The notes: a model not told the origin generated them from the sequence alone. A stretch of DNA of 64,000 nt from Caenispirillum salinarum_A (GCF_044803115.1 NZ_CP085224.1:1798001-1862000); one strand, 5' to 3'; shown: positions 8,312 to 17,441, counted from the stretch's first letter. Translations and numbers: made by a program.

Positions 8312-9418
8312 GTGACCCCTTCAGACTTCGCTTCCGCCGCCTCCACCTTTCAGCCGCTGCGGGCCATCGGCCTGATGTCGGGAACCAGCATGGACGGCAT
8401 CGACGCCGCCATGATCGTCACCGACGGACACCGCGTGCTGGAGACCGGCCCGCGCCTGACGCGGCCCTATGACGCCGACTTCCGCGCCAGCCTGCGGAAG
8501 TGCCTGGGCGGTGGGGCGCCGGCGGAGACCATCGCGGCGGTGGAGCGCGAGTTGACGCTGCTCCACGCCGAGGTGGTCGACGGGCTGATGGCGGAAACGG
8601 GCGCGGTGGACGTCATCGGCTTTCACGGGCACACCATCCTCCACCGGCCGGAAGCGCGCCGCACCTGGCAAATCGGTGACGGCGCCCTGCTGGCGCGGGA
8701 GACGGGTGTGCCGGTGATCGACGGCCTGCGCACGGCCGACGTGGAGGCCGGCGGGCAGGGGGCGCCGCTGGTGCCGGTCTATCACGCGGCCCTGGCGGAG
8801 GATCTGGACAAGCCGCTGGCGGTGCTGAACGTGGGCGGTGTGGCGAACGTCACCTTCATCGGCCGCGACGGCGCGCTGATCGCGTTCGACACCGGCCCCG
8901 GCAATGCGCTCATCGACGACTGGGTGCACGCCCGCGTGGGGAAGCCCATGGATGCCGAGGGGCGGCTTGCGCTGAAGGGGCGGGCGGAGGAGGAGGCGGT
9001 GGCGGCCATGCTGGCGGCGCATCCCTATTTCGACGCGCCGCCGCCCAAGTCGCTGGACCGCGACGACTTCACCACCGAGCCGGTCTCCGCCCTGGGCACG
9101 GAGGACGGCGCGGCGACGCTGACGGCCTTCACCGCCGCCGCCGTGGCACGGGCGCGCGATCATCTGCCCGAGGCGCCGGGCTTGTGGATCGTCACCGGCG
9201 GCGGGCGCCTCAACCCGGCGCTGATGGCGGCGCTGTCCCGCCGGCTGGCGCCCGCGGCTGTGGAGCCGGTGGAAATGGTGGGGTGGGATGGCGATGCGGT
9301 GGAGGCCCAGGCCTTCGCCTTCCTCGCCGTCCGCAGCTTGCGCGGCCTGCCGCTGACCATGCCCGGCACCACCGGCTGCCCCGAGCCGATGACCGGCGGC
9401 CGCCGTCACGATCCCTGA
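8312..9418 (+). CDS. anmK: Anhydro-N-acetylmuramic acid kinase
   Basis: This 368-residue protein has the diagnostic ATP-binding motif IGLMSGTSMDGIDAA near the N-terminus, then GFHGHTILHRPE, DVEAGGQGAPLVPVYH, NVGGVANVT, FDTGPGNALIDDW and a late VTGGGRLNP. AnmK cleaves and phosphorylates 1,6-anhydroMurNAc to MurNAc-6-phosphate in cell-wall recycling. The start is a GTG; about 17 residues precede the conserved region, so a slightly later start is possible. It is divergent from tyrS and convergent with the methyltransferase gene that ends 20 bp later. Confidence 0.96.
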   Translation: MTPSDFASAASTFQPLRAIGLMSGTSMDGIDAAMIVTDGHRVLETGPRLTRPYDADFRASLRKCLGGGAPAETIAAVERELTLLHAEVVDGLMAETGAVDVIGFHGHTILHRPEARRTWQIGDGALLARETGVPVIDGLRTADVEAGGQGAPLVPVYHAALAEDLDKPLAVLNVGGVANVTFIGRDGALIAFDTGPGNALIDDWVHARVGKPMDAEGRLALKGRAEEEAVAAMLAAHPYFDAPPPKSLDRDDFTTEPVSALGTEDGAATLTAFTAAAVARARDHLPEAPGLWIVTGGGRLNPALMAALSRRLAPAAVEPVEMVGWDGDAVEAQAFAFLAVRSLRGLPLTMPGTTGCPEPMTGGRRHDP

Positions 9419-9438
9419 AATGCGGGCGGCGCCCTGCC

Positions 9439-10362
9439 TCAGCCCGGCAGGGACAGGATGGCGAGGACGGTGTCGCCGGCGCGGCGTCCGTTCACCCTTT
9501 CGCGGCGCGCGTGAAGGGCGTGGATGGTGCGGAAGGTGCGGGGGTGCCGCAGCAGTGCGGCGAACCGACCAAGGGCCGAGGTGCCGCTTTTCGTCACGAG
9601 GGCCGTCTGCTTCAGGGCCCGCTTGAACGGCGACTTGGGCTTGGACAGGCGAAGGCTGAGGGTCGTGCCGGTCGCATCCGCCAGCGCCCGCAGCGACCTG
9701 GCGTTCCAGCGGGTCATGTGGTGCGGCGGAAGGTTCATGATGTCCCAGGCCGGGTGCTCGCGCGACATGGGGGAGTAGGGAACGCTGAAGACGAGCGCCC
9801 CGCCGGGCTTCAGGCCCGAGATGATGGTGCGTGCCAGGCCCAGCGGGTCGGCGACATGCTCCAGAACGTGGCTCAGCATGACGATGTCGAAGCGCTCGCC
9901 GGTGCGCAGCACGTCGTCGAGGTCGGCGTGGCGGGCATCCAGGCCCTTGGCGCGGGCGGCCCGCACCGAGCTTTCCGACAGGTCGATGCCCGTGACCGAC
10001 ACGGTCGGCATGTCGGAAATGTATTCCAGGAACAGGCCGGTGCCGCAGCCCAGTTCCATCATCCGGACGGGACGGTCGCCGTATCGCTCGAGATGGCGGC
10101 GTACCTCGCCCCACTCCCAGCGGGCGCGGGCGTGGTAACTGTCGAAGGCAGTCAGCCATGCATAAAAGGCAGCACTGCCGGGCCGCATGGGATCGGCGAA
10201 CACCAGATCGCAGGCGGCGCAGCGCCGCATGGTGTAGTCGGTTTCGATCAGGTCGGGCGGCAGGTCCTGGCGGAAGACGCGGCGCAGGTCGGCGCGGATC
10301 GTCTCGACCGGCAGGTCCAGGATTGCCTTGCTTGTATCGCCGCACACAGGGCAGCGTAACAT
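9439..10362 (-). CDS. Class I SAM-dependent methyltransferase with N-terminal zinc-finger-like motif
   Basis: The 307-residue protein starts MLRCPVCGDTSK and has a second pair of cysteines in RRCAACDLVFADP, a treble-clef-like metal site seen in many sugar or small-molecule methyltransferases. The SAM-binding motif is MELGCGTGLFLEYI around residue 100, followed by GIDLSE and the post-motif SHVLEHVADP. The substrate cannot be told from the sequence. It lies alone between anmK (convergent) and the hydrolase gene. Confidence 0.85.
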   Translation of the reverse strand: MLRCPVCGDTSKAILDLPVETIRADLRRVFRQDLPPDLIETDYTMRRCAACDLVFADPMRPGSAAFYAWLTAFDSYHARARWEWGEVRRHLERYGDRPVRMMELGCGTGLFLEYISDMPTVSVTGIDLSESSVRAARAKGLDARHADLDDVLRTGERFDIVMLSHVLEHVADPLGLARTIISGLKPGGALVFSVPYSPMSREHPAWDIMNLPPHHMTRWNARSLRALADATGTTLSLRLSKPKSPFKRALKQTALVTKSGTSALGRFAALLRHPRTFRTIHALHARRERVNGRRAGDTVLAILSLPG

Positions 10363-10466
10363 GATTGTGTCCCCAGGGATTGCGGCCGGCTGTGTAGCAG
10401 AGGGCCCTGCTGCCGCGCAAGCGCCGATGCCGCCGTGCGCCTGGCACGGCGGTGCTGGCGGCAGGT

Positions 10467-11117
10467 TCAGCGCGCCGGCTGGCCTTGCACGCTGGCGAGG
10501 TAGCTGTCGAGCACCTTCACCAGTTCCTCCTGATGTTCGGTGAAGCTGTGGTCCGCGCCTTCCACCTGATGGTAGTCCACCGTGATGTTCTTCTGCTGCG
10601 ACAGCTTGGCCGCCAGCTTGGCGACCGAGGCTTCCGGCACCTGTTCGTCGCGGTTGCCGTGAACGATCAGGCCCGAGGACGGGCAGGGTGCGAGAAAGGT
10701 GAAGTCGTGCTGGTTGGCCGGCGGCGCGATGGAGACGAATCCCTCGATCTCGGGCCGGCGCATGAGAAGCTGCATGCCGATCCAGGCGCCGAAGGAGAAG
10801 CCCGCAACCCAGCAGGCCCCGGCACTGGTGTTGATCTGCTGCATCCAGTCCAGCGCGCTGGCGGCGTCGGACAGTTCCCCCTGGCCAGCGTCATACACAC
10901 CCTGCGACCGGCCGACTCCGCGGAAGTTGAAGCGCAACACCGAGAATCCGCGACGCGCGAATGTGTGATAGATGTTGTAGACCACCCGGTTGTTCATGCT
11001 CCCGCCGTGTTGCGGGTTCGGGTGGAGGACCAGGGCGATGGGCGCGTTGGGCCGCTTCGAATGGTGGTAACGGCCTTCCAGGCGGCCTTCCGGCCCGTTG
11101 AAAATGACTTCGGGCAT
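10467..11117 (-). CDS. Alpha/beta hydrolase (dienelactone-hydrolase-like)
   Basis: This 216-residue protein has LHPNPQHGGSMNN (oxyanion-hole region), NFRGVGRSQG, the nucleophile elbow GFSFGAW, a likely catalytic Asp in HGNRDEQVP and the catalytic His in GADHSF. This is the compact family often encoded next to cysE/iscR in alphaproteobacteria. The enzyme is cytoplasmic by lack of a signal peptide; its substrate is unknown. It is transcribed away from cysE, with a 286-bp divergent gap that contains a good promoter for the cysE side. Confidence 0.85.
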   Translation of the reverse strand: MPEVIFNGPEGRLEGRYHHSKRPNAPIALVLHPNPQHGGSMNNRVVYNIYHTFARRGFSVLRFNFRGVGRSQGVYDAGQGELSDAASALDWMQQINTSAGACWVAGFSFGAWIGMQLLMRRPEIEGFVSIAPPANQHDFTFLAPCPSSGLIVHGNRDEQVPEASVAKLAAKLSQQKNITVDYHQVEGADHSFTEHQEELVKVLDSYLASVQGQPAR

Positions 11118-11249
11118 GGGGGACGTTCAGCCTCGCAGTACGCGACGGAGGGACATGGCGCCGACGGCACCGGGGAAGACGCACGAATACGGCGGAACGG
11201 CAGAGCGGCGGCGGCGTTTCGCCGGGACCGCCACAAGGCCCGGCCAAAC

Positions 11250-11278
11250 TTGACCGGCTTGGTCGGGGATCATATATT
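11250..11278 (+). promoter_or_regulatory. Sigma-70-type promoter candidate for cysE
   Basis: TTGACC at 11250-11255 and TATATT at 11273-11278 are separated by 17 bp, close to consensus. The predicted start would leave a leader of about 120 nt before the cysE ATG. A weaker TATAAA at about 11346 could be a second start. The leader may be regulatory, but I see no clear riboswitch. Confidence 0.5.
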
Positions 11279-11403
11279 CAACTCCACAAGGGATACGCCC
11301 TTTGCCGTCACCTGACGCGCGCCGTACTTGGATGCGTTCGTTCGTATAAAAACGGGCCGCATCTTAGCACACGTGTGACGCGGATTTTCAATAGAATTTG
11401 AAG

Positions 11404-12273
11404 ATGTTCGCACGACTGAAGGAAGACATGGACGCCATCCTGGCGCGCGACCCGGCCGCCCGATCCCGGCTGGAGGTCTTCCTGTGCTATCCGGGCTTCC
11501 ACGCCATCGCCACCCATCGGGTGTCGCACTGGCTGTGGGGCAAGGGTTTCCGCCTGACGGCGCGCTTCGTCTCGCACCTTGCCAAGGTCTTCACGGGCGT
11601 CGAAATCCATCCGGGCGCCACCATCGGCCGGCGCGTGTTCATCGACCATGCCACCGGCGTGGTGATCGGCGAGACGGCCGAGGTGGGCAACGACGTGACC
11701 CTGTACCAGGGTGTGACGCTGGGCGGCACGTCCCTGCACAAGGGCAAGCGCCACCCGACGCTGGGCGATGGCGTCATCGTCGGTTCGGGCGCGCAGATCC
11801 TCGGGCCCCACACGGTGGGCGAGGGCGCGCGCATCGGCGCCAACGCGGTGGTGCTGGACGAGGTGCCGCCGGGCGTCACCGTGGTTGGCATCCCGGCGCG
11901 CATGGTGATGCGCAAGCCCAAAGGCATCGAGGAAGACTTCTGCGCCTACGGCGTTCCGACCGAGCATCTGCCCGACCCCGTCGTGCGCACCATGGACGCC
12001 CTGCGCGGCCAGATCAGCGCGCTGATGGACCGGGTGGAAACCCTGGAGAAGGAGCGCGAGGGCGCCCCGGGCCCGGCGCCCGCTGGGGTGTCCGGGCGTG
12101 GTCAGAGGCTTCCGCACGTGGTAAGCGGCAGCGGCGACGCCGCCGAGGGCTCCGAGGGGAGGGAGCCGCGCGCCGGTGTGGAAGATGCGTCCGTTCCGGG
12201 CAGTGATGCCGCCTCTCCGGTGGGGGAGCGGGACGAGGAGGAGCGTCGCGCCGCGTCCGGCGGTCAGGCGTGA
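11404..12273 (+). CDS. cysE: Serine O-acetyltransferase with extended C-terminal tail
   Basis: The protein of 289 residues acetylates L-serine for cysteine synthesis. Core features are the N-terminal helical part (DPAARSRLEVFLCYPGFHA, HRVSHWLW) and left-handed beta-helix hexapeptides from GVEIHPGATIGRRVFIDHAT through GARIGANAVVLDEVP, with the catalytic His/Asp region FIDHATGVVIGE. After about residue 220 there is a low-complexity tail rich in Gly, Pro, Ala and charged residues not present in compact CysE proteins. The ATG at 11404 is used; a TTG two codons earlier is possible. Location ahead of iscR and a desulfurase links cysteine supply to Fe-S assembly. Confidence 0.93.
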   Translation: MFARLKEDMDAILARDPAARSRLEVFLCYPGFHAIATHRVSHWLWGKGFRLTARFVSHLAKVFTGVEIHPGATIGRRVFIDHATGVVIGETAEVGNDVTLYQGVTLGGTSLHKGKRHPTLGDGVIVGSGAQILGPHTVGEGARIGANAVVLDEVPPGVTVVGIPARMVMRKPKGIEEDFCAYGVPTEHLPDPVVRTMDALRGQISALMDRVETLEKEREGAPGPAPAGVSGRGQRLPHVVSGSGDAAEGSEGREPRAGVEDASVPGSDAASPVGERDEEERRAASGGQA

Positions 12274-12340
12274 CGGCGCAAAGATAGGGAACGCCCGGTA
12301 ACGCCGCGGGGCGCGGCAGGGGCAAGAGGGAGTACGGACC

Positions 12341-12805
12341 GTGAGACTGAGTACGAAAGGCCGCTACGCGGTGATGGCGATGGCCGACCTGGCCTCGCAC
12401 TCGCAGGGCAAGCCCGTGGCGCTGGCGGATATCGCCGAGCGCCAGGAGATCAGCCTGTCCTATCTGGAACAGCTGTTCGGGAAGCTCCGCAAGGGTGGCC
12501 TGGTGCGCAGCGTGCGCGGTCCGGGCGGCGGCTACCTGCTGTCGCGCACCGCCGGCGAGATGCGCATCTCCGACATCATCCTGGCGGTGGACGAGCCGAT
12601 CCAGACGACCCGCTGTACGCCGGGCACGCCCGCGGGCTGCCACAACAACAAGGGCCGCTGCATGACCCACGACCTGTGGGAGGAACTGGGCAACCAGATC
12701 TACCTGTACCTCTCCAGCGTGACTCTGGAGCAGGTGACGCAGCGCAAGGTGCTGGGCACCAGCGGTCTGTTCGGCGATCCGGCCATCAACGCCGCCGCGC
12801 AGTAA
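12341..12805 (+). CDS. iscR: Rrf2-family Fe-S regulator IscR
   Basis: This 154-residue winged-helix regulator begins MRLSTKGRYAVMAMADLA and contains ISLSYLEQLFGKLRKGGLV and VRGPGGGYLL, the family's DNA-binding helices and wing. Three cysteines (RCTPG, AGCHNN, GRCMTHDLW) with the following His are the expected 2Fe-2S ligands. IscR represses Fe-S biogenesis genes when loaded with a cluster. The GTG start has a GAGGGAG ribosome-binding site. It lies 67 bp after cysE and 117 bp before the desulfurase gene. Confidence 0.94.
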   Translation: MRLSTKGRYAVMAMADLASHSQGKPVALADIAERQEISLSYLEQLFGKLRKGGLVRSVRGPGGGYLLSRTAGEMRISDIILAVDEPIQTTRCTPGTPAGCHNNKGRCMTHDLWEELGNQIYLYLSSVTLEQVTQRKVLGTSGLFGDPAINAAAQ

Positions 12806-12922
12806 CCCAACCGCCCAGCCGTTCGTTTTGGCGACGAGGGCCGCCGATGCGCCGCTTCGGGATGATCCCGGGCGGCGGTGCGGCGGTCCTTTCGATTCGA
12901 GCCACCGCAAATCCCGTTGACC

Positions 12923-14095
12923 ATGTTTGGCAGCCGTTCCGACCGTCCCGCCGTCTACCTGGACTACAACGCCACCGCGCCCCTGCGGCCGGAGGCGCTG
13001 GAGGCGATGACGCGCGCGCTGGAGGCCGGCGGCAATCCGTCGTCGGTGCACGGCCCCGGCCGCCGCGCCCGCGCGACCGTGGAGGACGCGCGCGAAGCGG
13101 TGGCGGCCCTGGTCAACGCGCGGCCGGAACAGGTGATCTTCACCTCCGGCGGGACGGAGGCCGACGCCCTGGCGCTTGGCGGCACCGGCCGGGCGCGCGC
13201 CGTCGTTTCGGCGGTAGAGCACGATGCTGTGCTGAAGGCGCATCCGGACACGCGTCTCTGCCCGGTCGATTCGGACGGCGTCCTCGACCTTGAGGCGCTC
13301 GCCGCCCTGCTGGCCGAGGAGCCGGACCCGGCGCGGGTCATCGTTTCCGTCATGCTGGCGAACAACGAAACCGGTGCGGTGCAGCCGGTGAAGAAGGCGG
13401 CCAAGATCGCCCACGATGCCGGTGCGCTCATTCACTGCGACGCCGTGCAGGGACCCGGCCGTGTGGGCGTCGACATGCACGCCCTGCGCGTCGACCTGCT
13501 GACGCTCTCGGCTCACAAGCTTGGGGGACCGCCCGGCGTGGGCGCGCTCATCGCCGCCGATCCGCTGGCGCTTGCGCCGGTGCAGCGCGGCGGCGGGCAG
13601 GAGCGGGGCAAGCGCGCGGGCACCGAAAACGTTCCCGGCATCGCCGGCTTCGGGGCCGTCGCCAGGGTCCTGGCCGCCGCCGGGCGCGAGGAGGCCGAGG
13701 CCGTCCGCGCCCTGCAGGAGCGGCTGGAAGCGGGCATTGCCGACATCGCACCGTCGGCCGTCATTCATGGCGCGGGCGCGGCGGTCCGGCTGCCCAACAC
13801 CACCTGTGTCGGCCTGCCCGGCGTCACCAACCAGAGCCAGCTCATGGCGCTGGACTTGAGCGGGGTCGCCGTCAGCGCCGGGGCGGCGTGTTCGTCGGGA
13901 AAGGTCGCGGCAAGCCACGTGCTGCGGGCCATGGGGCTGAGCGAGGCAACGGCGCGCGAGGCGGTGCGCATCAGCCTCGGCTGGGCGAGCACGGCGGCCG
14001 ACGTCGATGCGTTCCTCAAGGCGTGGCGGCCGCTGGCGCGCCGCGCCCGGCCGGTGGCGACGGTCGACGGCGGCGGGGCGCAACGGACGTCATAG
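12923..14095 (+). CDS. Cysteine desulfurase (NifS/IscS-like)
   Basis: This 390-residue PLP enzyme removes sulfur from L-cysteine to form a protein persulfide. Seen here are YLDYNATAPLRPE at the N-terminus, GNPSSVHGPGR, FTSGGTEADALAL, the PLP lysine in SAHKLGGPPGVG, RAGTENVPGI, and the catalytic cysteine in GAACSSGKVAASHVL. I chose the ATG at 12923; a longer frame to 12878 has no family similarity. In related genomes a desulfurase of this kind often precedes a second one (IscS) and iscU, which are absent here. It could supply sulfur to MnmA, encoded two genes downstream. Confidence 0.92.
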   Translation: MFGSRSDRPAVYLDYNATAPLRPEALEAMTRALEAGGNPSSVHGPGRRARATVEDAREAVAALVNARPEQVIFTSGGTEADALALGGTGRARAVVSAVEHDAVLKAHPDTRLCPVDSDGVLDLEALAALLAEEPDPARVIVSVMLANNETGAVQPVKKAAKIAHDAGALIHCDAVQGPGRVGVDMHALRVDLLTLSAHKLGGPPGVGALIAADPLALAPVQRGGGQERGKRAGTENVPGIAGFGAVARVLAAAGREEAEAVRALQERLEAGIADIAPSAVIHGAGAAVRLPNTTCVGLPGVTNQSQLMALDLSGVAVSAGAACSSGKVAASHVLRAMGLSEATAREAVRISLGWASTAADVDAFLKAWRPLARRARPVATVDGGGAQRTS

Positions 14096-14206
14096 CTGTC
14101 GCAATCTCCTTGCTCCGAGGGTAAGGGAACGCTATGCATCCCGCCGGACGGAGCGCAATCCATCCATCGATCAACCTGTCTACCTGAGGACGAAAGGAAG
14201 CGGCGC

Positions 14207-14536
14207 ATGCCCAAGATCACCTTCATCGACAGAGACGGCGAGGCGCAGACCTTCGACGCCCCGGAAGGGCTGTCGGTGCTGGAGGTCGCGCACCGTCACG
14301 GGATCGACATCGAGGGTGCCTGCGAGGGGTCGCTGGCGTGCTCGACCTGCCATGTGGTGGTGGAGCCGGAGTGGTTCGACAAGCTGTCGGAAGCCAGCGA
14401 GGACGAAGAAGACATGCTGGACCTGGCCTTCGGCCTGACCAAGACCTCGCGGCTCGGCTGCCAGATCATCCTGAACGACGACCTGGACGGCCTGACCGTG
14501 CGCCTGCCCGCCGGCACGCGCAACGCCATGGACTGA
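14207..14536 (+). CDS. fdx: 2Fe-2S ferredoxin, adrenodoxin/Isc type
   Basis: The 109-residue protein has the vertebrate-type ferredoxin cluster ligands: CEGSLACSTC gives three closely spaced cysteines and RLGCQI gives the fourth. The acidic helix EASEDEEDMLDLA between them is the partner-binding site in Isc ferredoxins. It donates electrons for Fe-S cluster assembly or to other redox partners. A GAAAGGAAG ribosome-binding site precedes the ATG. It follows the desulfurase by 111 bp, in the place where iscU, iscA and hscBA usually intervene. Confidence 0.93.
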   Translation: MPKITFIDRDGEAQTFDAPEGLSVLEVAHRHGIDIEGACEGSLACSTCHVVVEPEWFDKLSEASEDEEDMLDLAFGLTKTSRLGCQIILNDDLDGLTVRLPAGTRNAMD

Positions 14537-14646
14537 GACGCGCTGGGCTTTCGCGCCGCGCGACAGGATGCGGAGGCGGACGACGGTGCCTGCGGGCGCC
14601 CGTCCGCCTCTTCCCATTGGCGGCCGCCGGCCCTATCTGACCTGTC

Positions 14647-15879
14647 ATGACCATGCCCGACACCCCCACCTGCTCCCTGGCCGCCCGCGCGCCCGCGTCG
14701 GAAACTGACGCCGCCGCCGGCTTCAGCGAAAGCGACCTGGCGGCCATCGCCGCCACGGCCGGCGACCTCGGCATCGACAAGCCACGGGCCGAGACGCGCG
14801 TCGTCGTCGCCATGAGCGGCGGCGTCGACAGTTCGGTGACCGCCGCGCTGCTGGCCGAGCAGGGCTACGAGGTGGTGGGCGTCACCATGCAGCTCTACGA
14901 CCACGGCGCGGCCATCCAGAAGGCCAACACCTGCTGCGCCGGCAAGGACATTCACGACGCCCGGCGCGTCGCCGACTCCATCGGCATCCCGCACTACGTG
15001 GTGGATTACGAGGGCACGTTCCTGTCCGACGTGATGGAGCAGTTCGCCGACTCCTACGTGTCAGGCGAAACACCCGTGCCCTGCGTGCTGTGCAACCAGA
15101 CCGTCAAGTTCCGCGATCTGCTGACGGCGGCCCGCGACCTGGGCGCCGACGCGCTCGCGACCGGACACTACGTGCGCCGTGTGCCGGGCGGGCAGGGGGT
15201 GGAGATGCGCCGGGGCGCCGATCCCGGCAAGGACCAGAGCTATTTCCTGTTTGCCACCACGGCGGAGCAGTTGGACTTCCTGCGCTTTCCGCTGGGCGGC
15301 TTGAGCAAGGCCGAGACCCGGGCGCTGGCGCGCCGCTACAACCTGCCGACCGCCGACAAGGCGGAAAGCCAGGATATCTGCTTCGTGCCCGACGGCGACT
15401 ATGCCCGGGTGGTGGAAAAGCTGCGTCCCGGCGCGACGAAGCCGGGCGACATCGTCCACGTGGACGGCACCGTGCTGGGCCGCCACGAGGGCATCATCCA
15501 TTACACCATCGGCCAGCGCCGGGGCATCGACGTGGGCGGCATGGCCGAGCGCCTGTACGTGGTGCGCCTCGACCCGGCGGCGAACCGGGTGATCGTCGGC
15601 CCGCGCAGCGCGCTGGGGCGGGATCGCTTCGTCATCCGCGACCTCAACTGGCTGGGCGACGGCCCCGCGCCGCCGGCCGGCGGCGTGCGCTGCACCGTCA
15701 AGATCCGCAACAGCTTCAGCCCGGCGGCGGCACTCGTCCGTCCCGGCGACTCGGCAGGACGCGCCGAGGTGGACCTGGACGATCCTGTCCACGGCGTCGC
15801 GCCGGGGCAGGCCTGCGTGCTCTATGACGGTGATCGGGTGCTGGGCGGCGGCCGGATCATGCGCCGGGGCGCCGCCTGA
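14647..15879 (+). CDS. mnmA: tRNA-specific 2-thiouridylase
   Basis: MnmA makes 2-thiouridine at position 34 of tRNA-Lys, -Glu and -Gln. The 410-residue protein has the PP-loop VVAMSGGVDSS at about residues 53-63, GVTMQLYDH, the first active cysteine in VPCVLCNQTVKF, ATGHYVRR, KDQSYFLF, the second active cysteine in ESQDICFVPDG, and YTIGQRRGI. An N-terminal extension of about 45 residues rich in Ala, Ser and Asp precedes the catalytic domain; a later start is possible. It is the last gene of the sulfur/Fe-S run, consistent with desulfurase-dependent sulfur relay. Confidence 0.95.
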   Translation: MTMPDTPTCSLAARAPASETDAAAGFSESDLAAIAATAGDLGIDKPRAETRVVVAMSGGVDSSVTAALLAEQGYEVVGVTMQLYDHGAAIQKANTCCAGKDIHDARRVADSIGIPHYVVDYEGTFLSDVMEQFADSYVSGETPVPCVLCNQTVKFRDLLTAARDLGADALATGHYVRRVPGGQGVEMRRGADPGKDQSYFLFATTAEQLDFLRFPLGGLSKAETRALARRYNLPTADKAESQDICFVPDGDYARVVEKLRPGATKPGDIVHVDGTVLGRHEGIIHYTIGQRRGIDVGGMAERLYVVRLDPAANRVIVGPRSALGRDRFVIRDLNWLGDGPAPPAGGVRCTVKIRNSFSPAAALVRPGDSAGRAEVDLDDPVHGVAPGQACVLYDGDRVLGGGRIMRRGAA

Positions 15880-15969
15880 TATCGGGCAGCGCTCCGGACC
15901 GTATACGAGTGGCCGGCCGGAGTCAGCGGCGGACGGTCCTTGCGGGACGTATCCCGCCGCCCGCTGGAC

Positions 15970-16171
15970 CTCACCGACGGATCGCTTAAAACTTTCTTGT
16001 GATTCATCCCCCGTTTGGAGGATGCACTAAGCTTTGCGTTTTGCAAAACTACTGCTAGCTGCGTTGATCCAGTTACACCCGCCACTGTGACCCCCGGCGG
16101 TTGGACTGCCCCAGGATCGCGCATGCAAAACATCGGGACATTCCGGCTCATCCGGAATGTCCCTCTTTTTT
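15970..16171 (+). ncRNA. Possible small RNA or long leader ending in a strong terminator
   Basis: The 304-bp gap between mnmA and the LuxR-like gene has no credible ORF. It is locally A/T-rich (TTAAAACTTTCTTGTGATTC, then GTTTTGCAAAACTAC) and ends in a very strong terminator. A weak promoter-like pair TTGTGA and CACTAA lies at about 15998-16029. Together these could define a transcript of about 140 nt, but the same terminator may simply end mnmA mRNA. I do not recognise a known RNA family. Confidence 0.3.
16135..16171 (+). terminator. Strong Rho-independent terminator
   Basis: A perfect 12-bp stem (GGGACATTCCGG / CCGGAATGTCCC) with loop CTCAT is followed by TCTTTTTT. It sits 255 bp after the mnmA stop and just before the convergent LuxR-like gene. 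Confidence 0.93.
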
Positions 16172-16183
16172 AGACCGGCTGCC

Positions 16184-17325
16184 TCAGCCGCCGCGCCTGC
16201 CGTGCATCAGGGGATCGGCCAGGATCAGGCGGACCAGGTCGGCCTGCCGGTGGGTGCCCGTCTTGGTGAAGGCCTGTTTGACGTGATGCCGGGCGGTCGC
16301 TTCCGCCACGCCCAGATCCCGGGCCGTCTCAATAATGCTGGCGCCGCGCGCCAGCGCCGCCACCACCCGCGCCTCGGCGGCGGTGAGGCCGTGCAACGCG
16401 CGCAGGCGGGTCAGCGACAGGACGGGCGGGTGCGACGGGTCGGTCACGTAGATGGTGATCGTCGGTGCCGCCAGGCCGATGCCCGACCCGGGCTGGGGCC
16501 GCAAGGCCATGAGGTGCAGGTTCGGCCTGCCGGAGGGGCGGGGCAGGCGCATGGCCTCGCACCGGTTTTCGCCTGGGAAACATCTCGCAGCATCTGCCGA
16601 AGGTGTCGAGCCGCGTCGGCGTGGGTCGCGGTCAGGCGGCCGGACTCGTCCACCTTCAGCCCGTCGCCGCCGCTTTCAAGAACGGCGGCGGGCCGGTTCA
16701 TGAAGGTGACCGTTGCGTCCTGCCGCGCCAGGAACACCGCGACCGACAGGCTTTCGAGCGCATCCTCCGCCGCTTCAAGAGCGGCGCGGCGGCTTTGGTC
16801 GAGGCGGAAGAGCCCGGCCGCCCGGCGCAGGTGCGGCTGCAAGGTGGTGTGCAGGCGAACATGGCGGTCGTCCGGCGGCGAGCCTTCCGGCAGAAGCGTC
16901 TTGAGCACCACCATGTCCGGTCCGTCGCGCAACACCTCCGAGGCGATGCTGTGCCGGAAGCGCTGCGGTTCCATCCAGTCGCGGTAGAAGATGCCGGCGG
17001 TCAGCGGCCCCACCGAATCGCCGTCCGTTTCAACCTCGGCGTCGGTGATGACGGCGGGGTGGGGGCTGCGGCGCAGCGCGCGAATCCAGGGGCTATGGCG
17101 CGCGTGGGTGCTTTCGTAGCTTTCGCGGAACCGCCCATCCAGGCTGGGTGCCGCCGCCACGCGGGCCGTGCCCGATGTGGCATCGTCCACCGCAAGAAGG
17201 CAGGCACCGCCCGTCGCGCCTTCGATCAACCGCGCCATGGAGGCCCAGGCGCCGCAGTCCGGCGGATCGCTCGCGGCGGCATCATAGATGGCCGCGATGA
17301 TCTCTGTCAGTTGCTCCCCCCGCAC
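16184..17325 (-). pseudogene. LuxR-type transcriptional regulator, frameshifted
   Basis: The N-terminal 260 or so residues (MRGEQLTEIIAAIYDAAASD onward) form a sensor-like region including ALEAAEDALESLSVAVFLA and FMNRPAAVLESG. The C-terminal LuxR helix-turn-helix (LTAAEARVVAALARGASIIE, then TARDLGVAEATARHHVKQAF) is in a different frame. The two halves meet near 16555-16562 around the codons for AKTGA / EAMRLPRPS, so one base has been lost or gained there. As written the first frame runs on into a meaningless Arg/Pro-rich tail with no DNA-binding domain. Either a disabled regulator or a sequencing error. Confidence 0.75.
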
Positions 17326-17441
17326 GCGCGGCTCCCCCTCACAACCGGCGCACCCGACGGCCCGCCGTCGAGCCTGCGCGACCTATCCATTCGGATAACT
17401 TTAAAGAACTACCATTTGGGAGGCGGGAATGGGAGTCTTTT

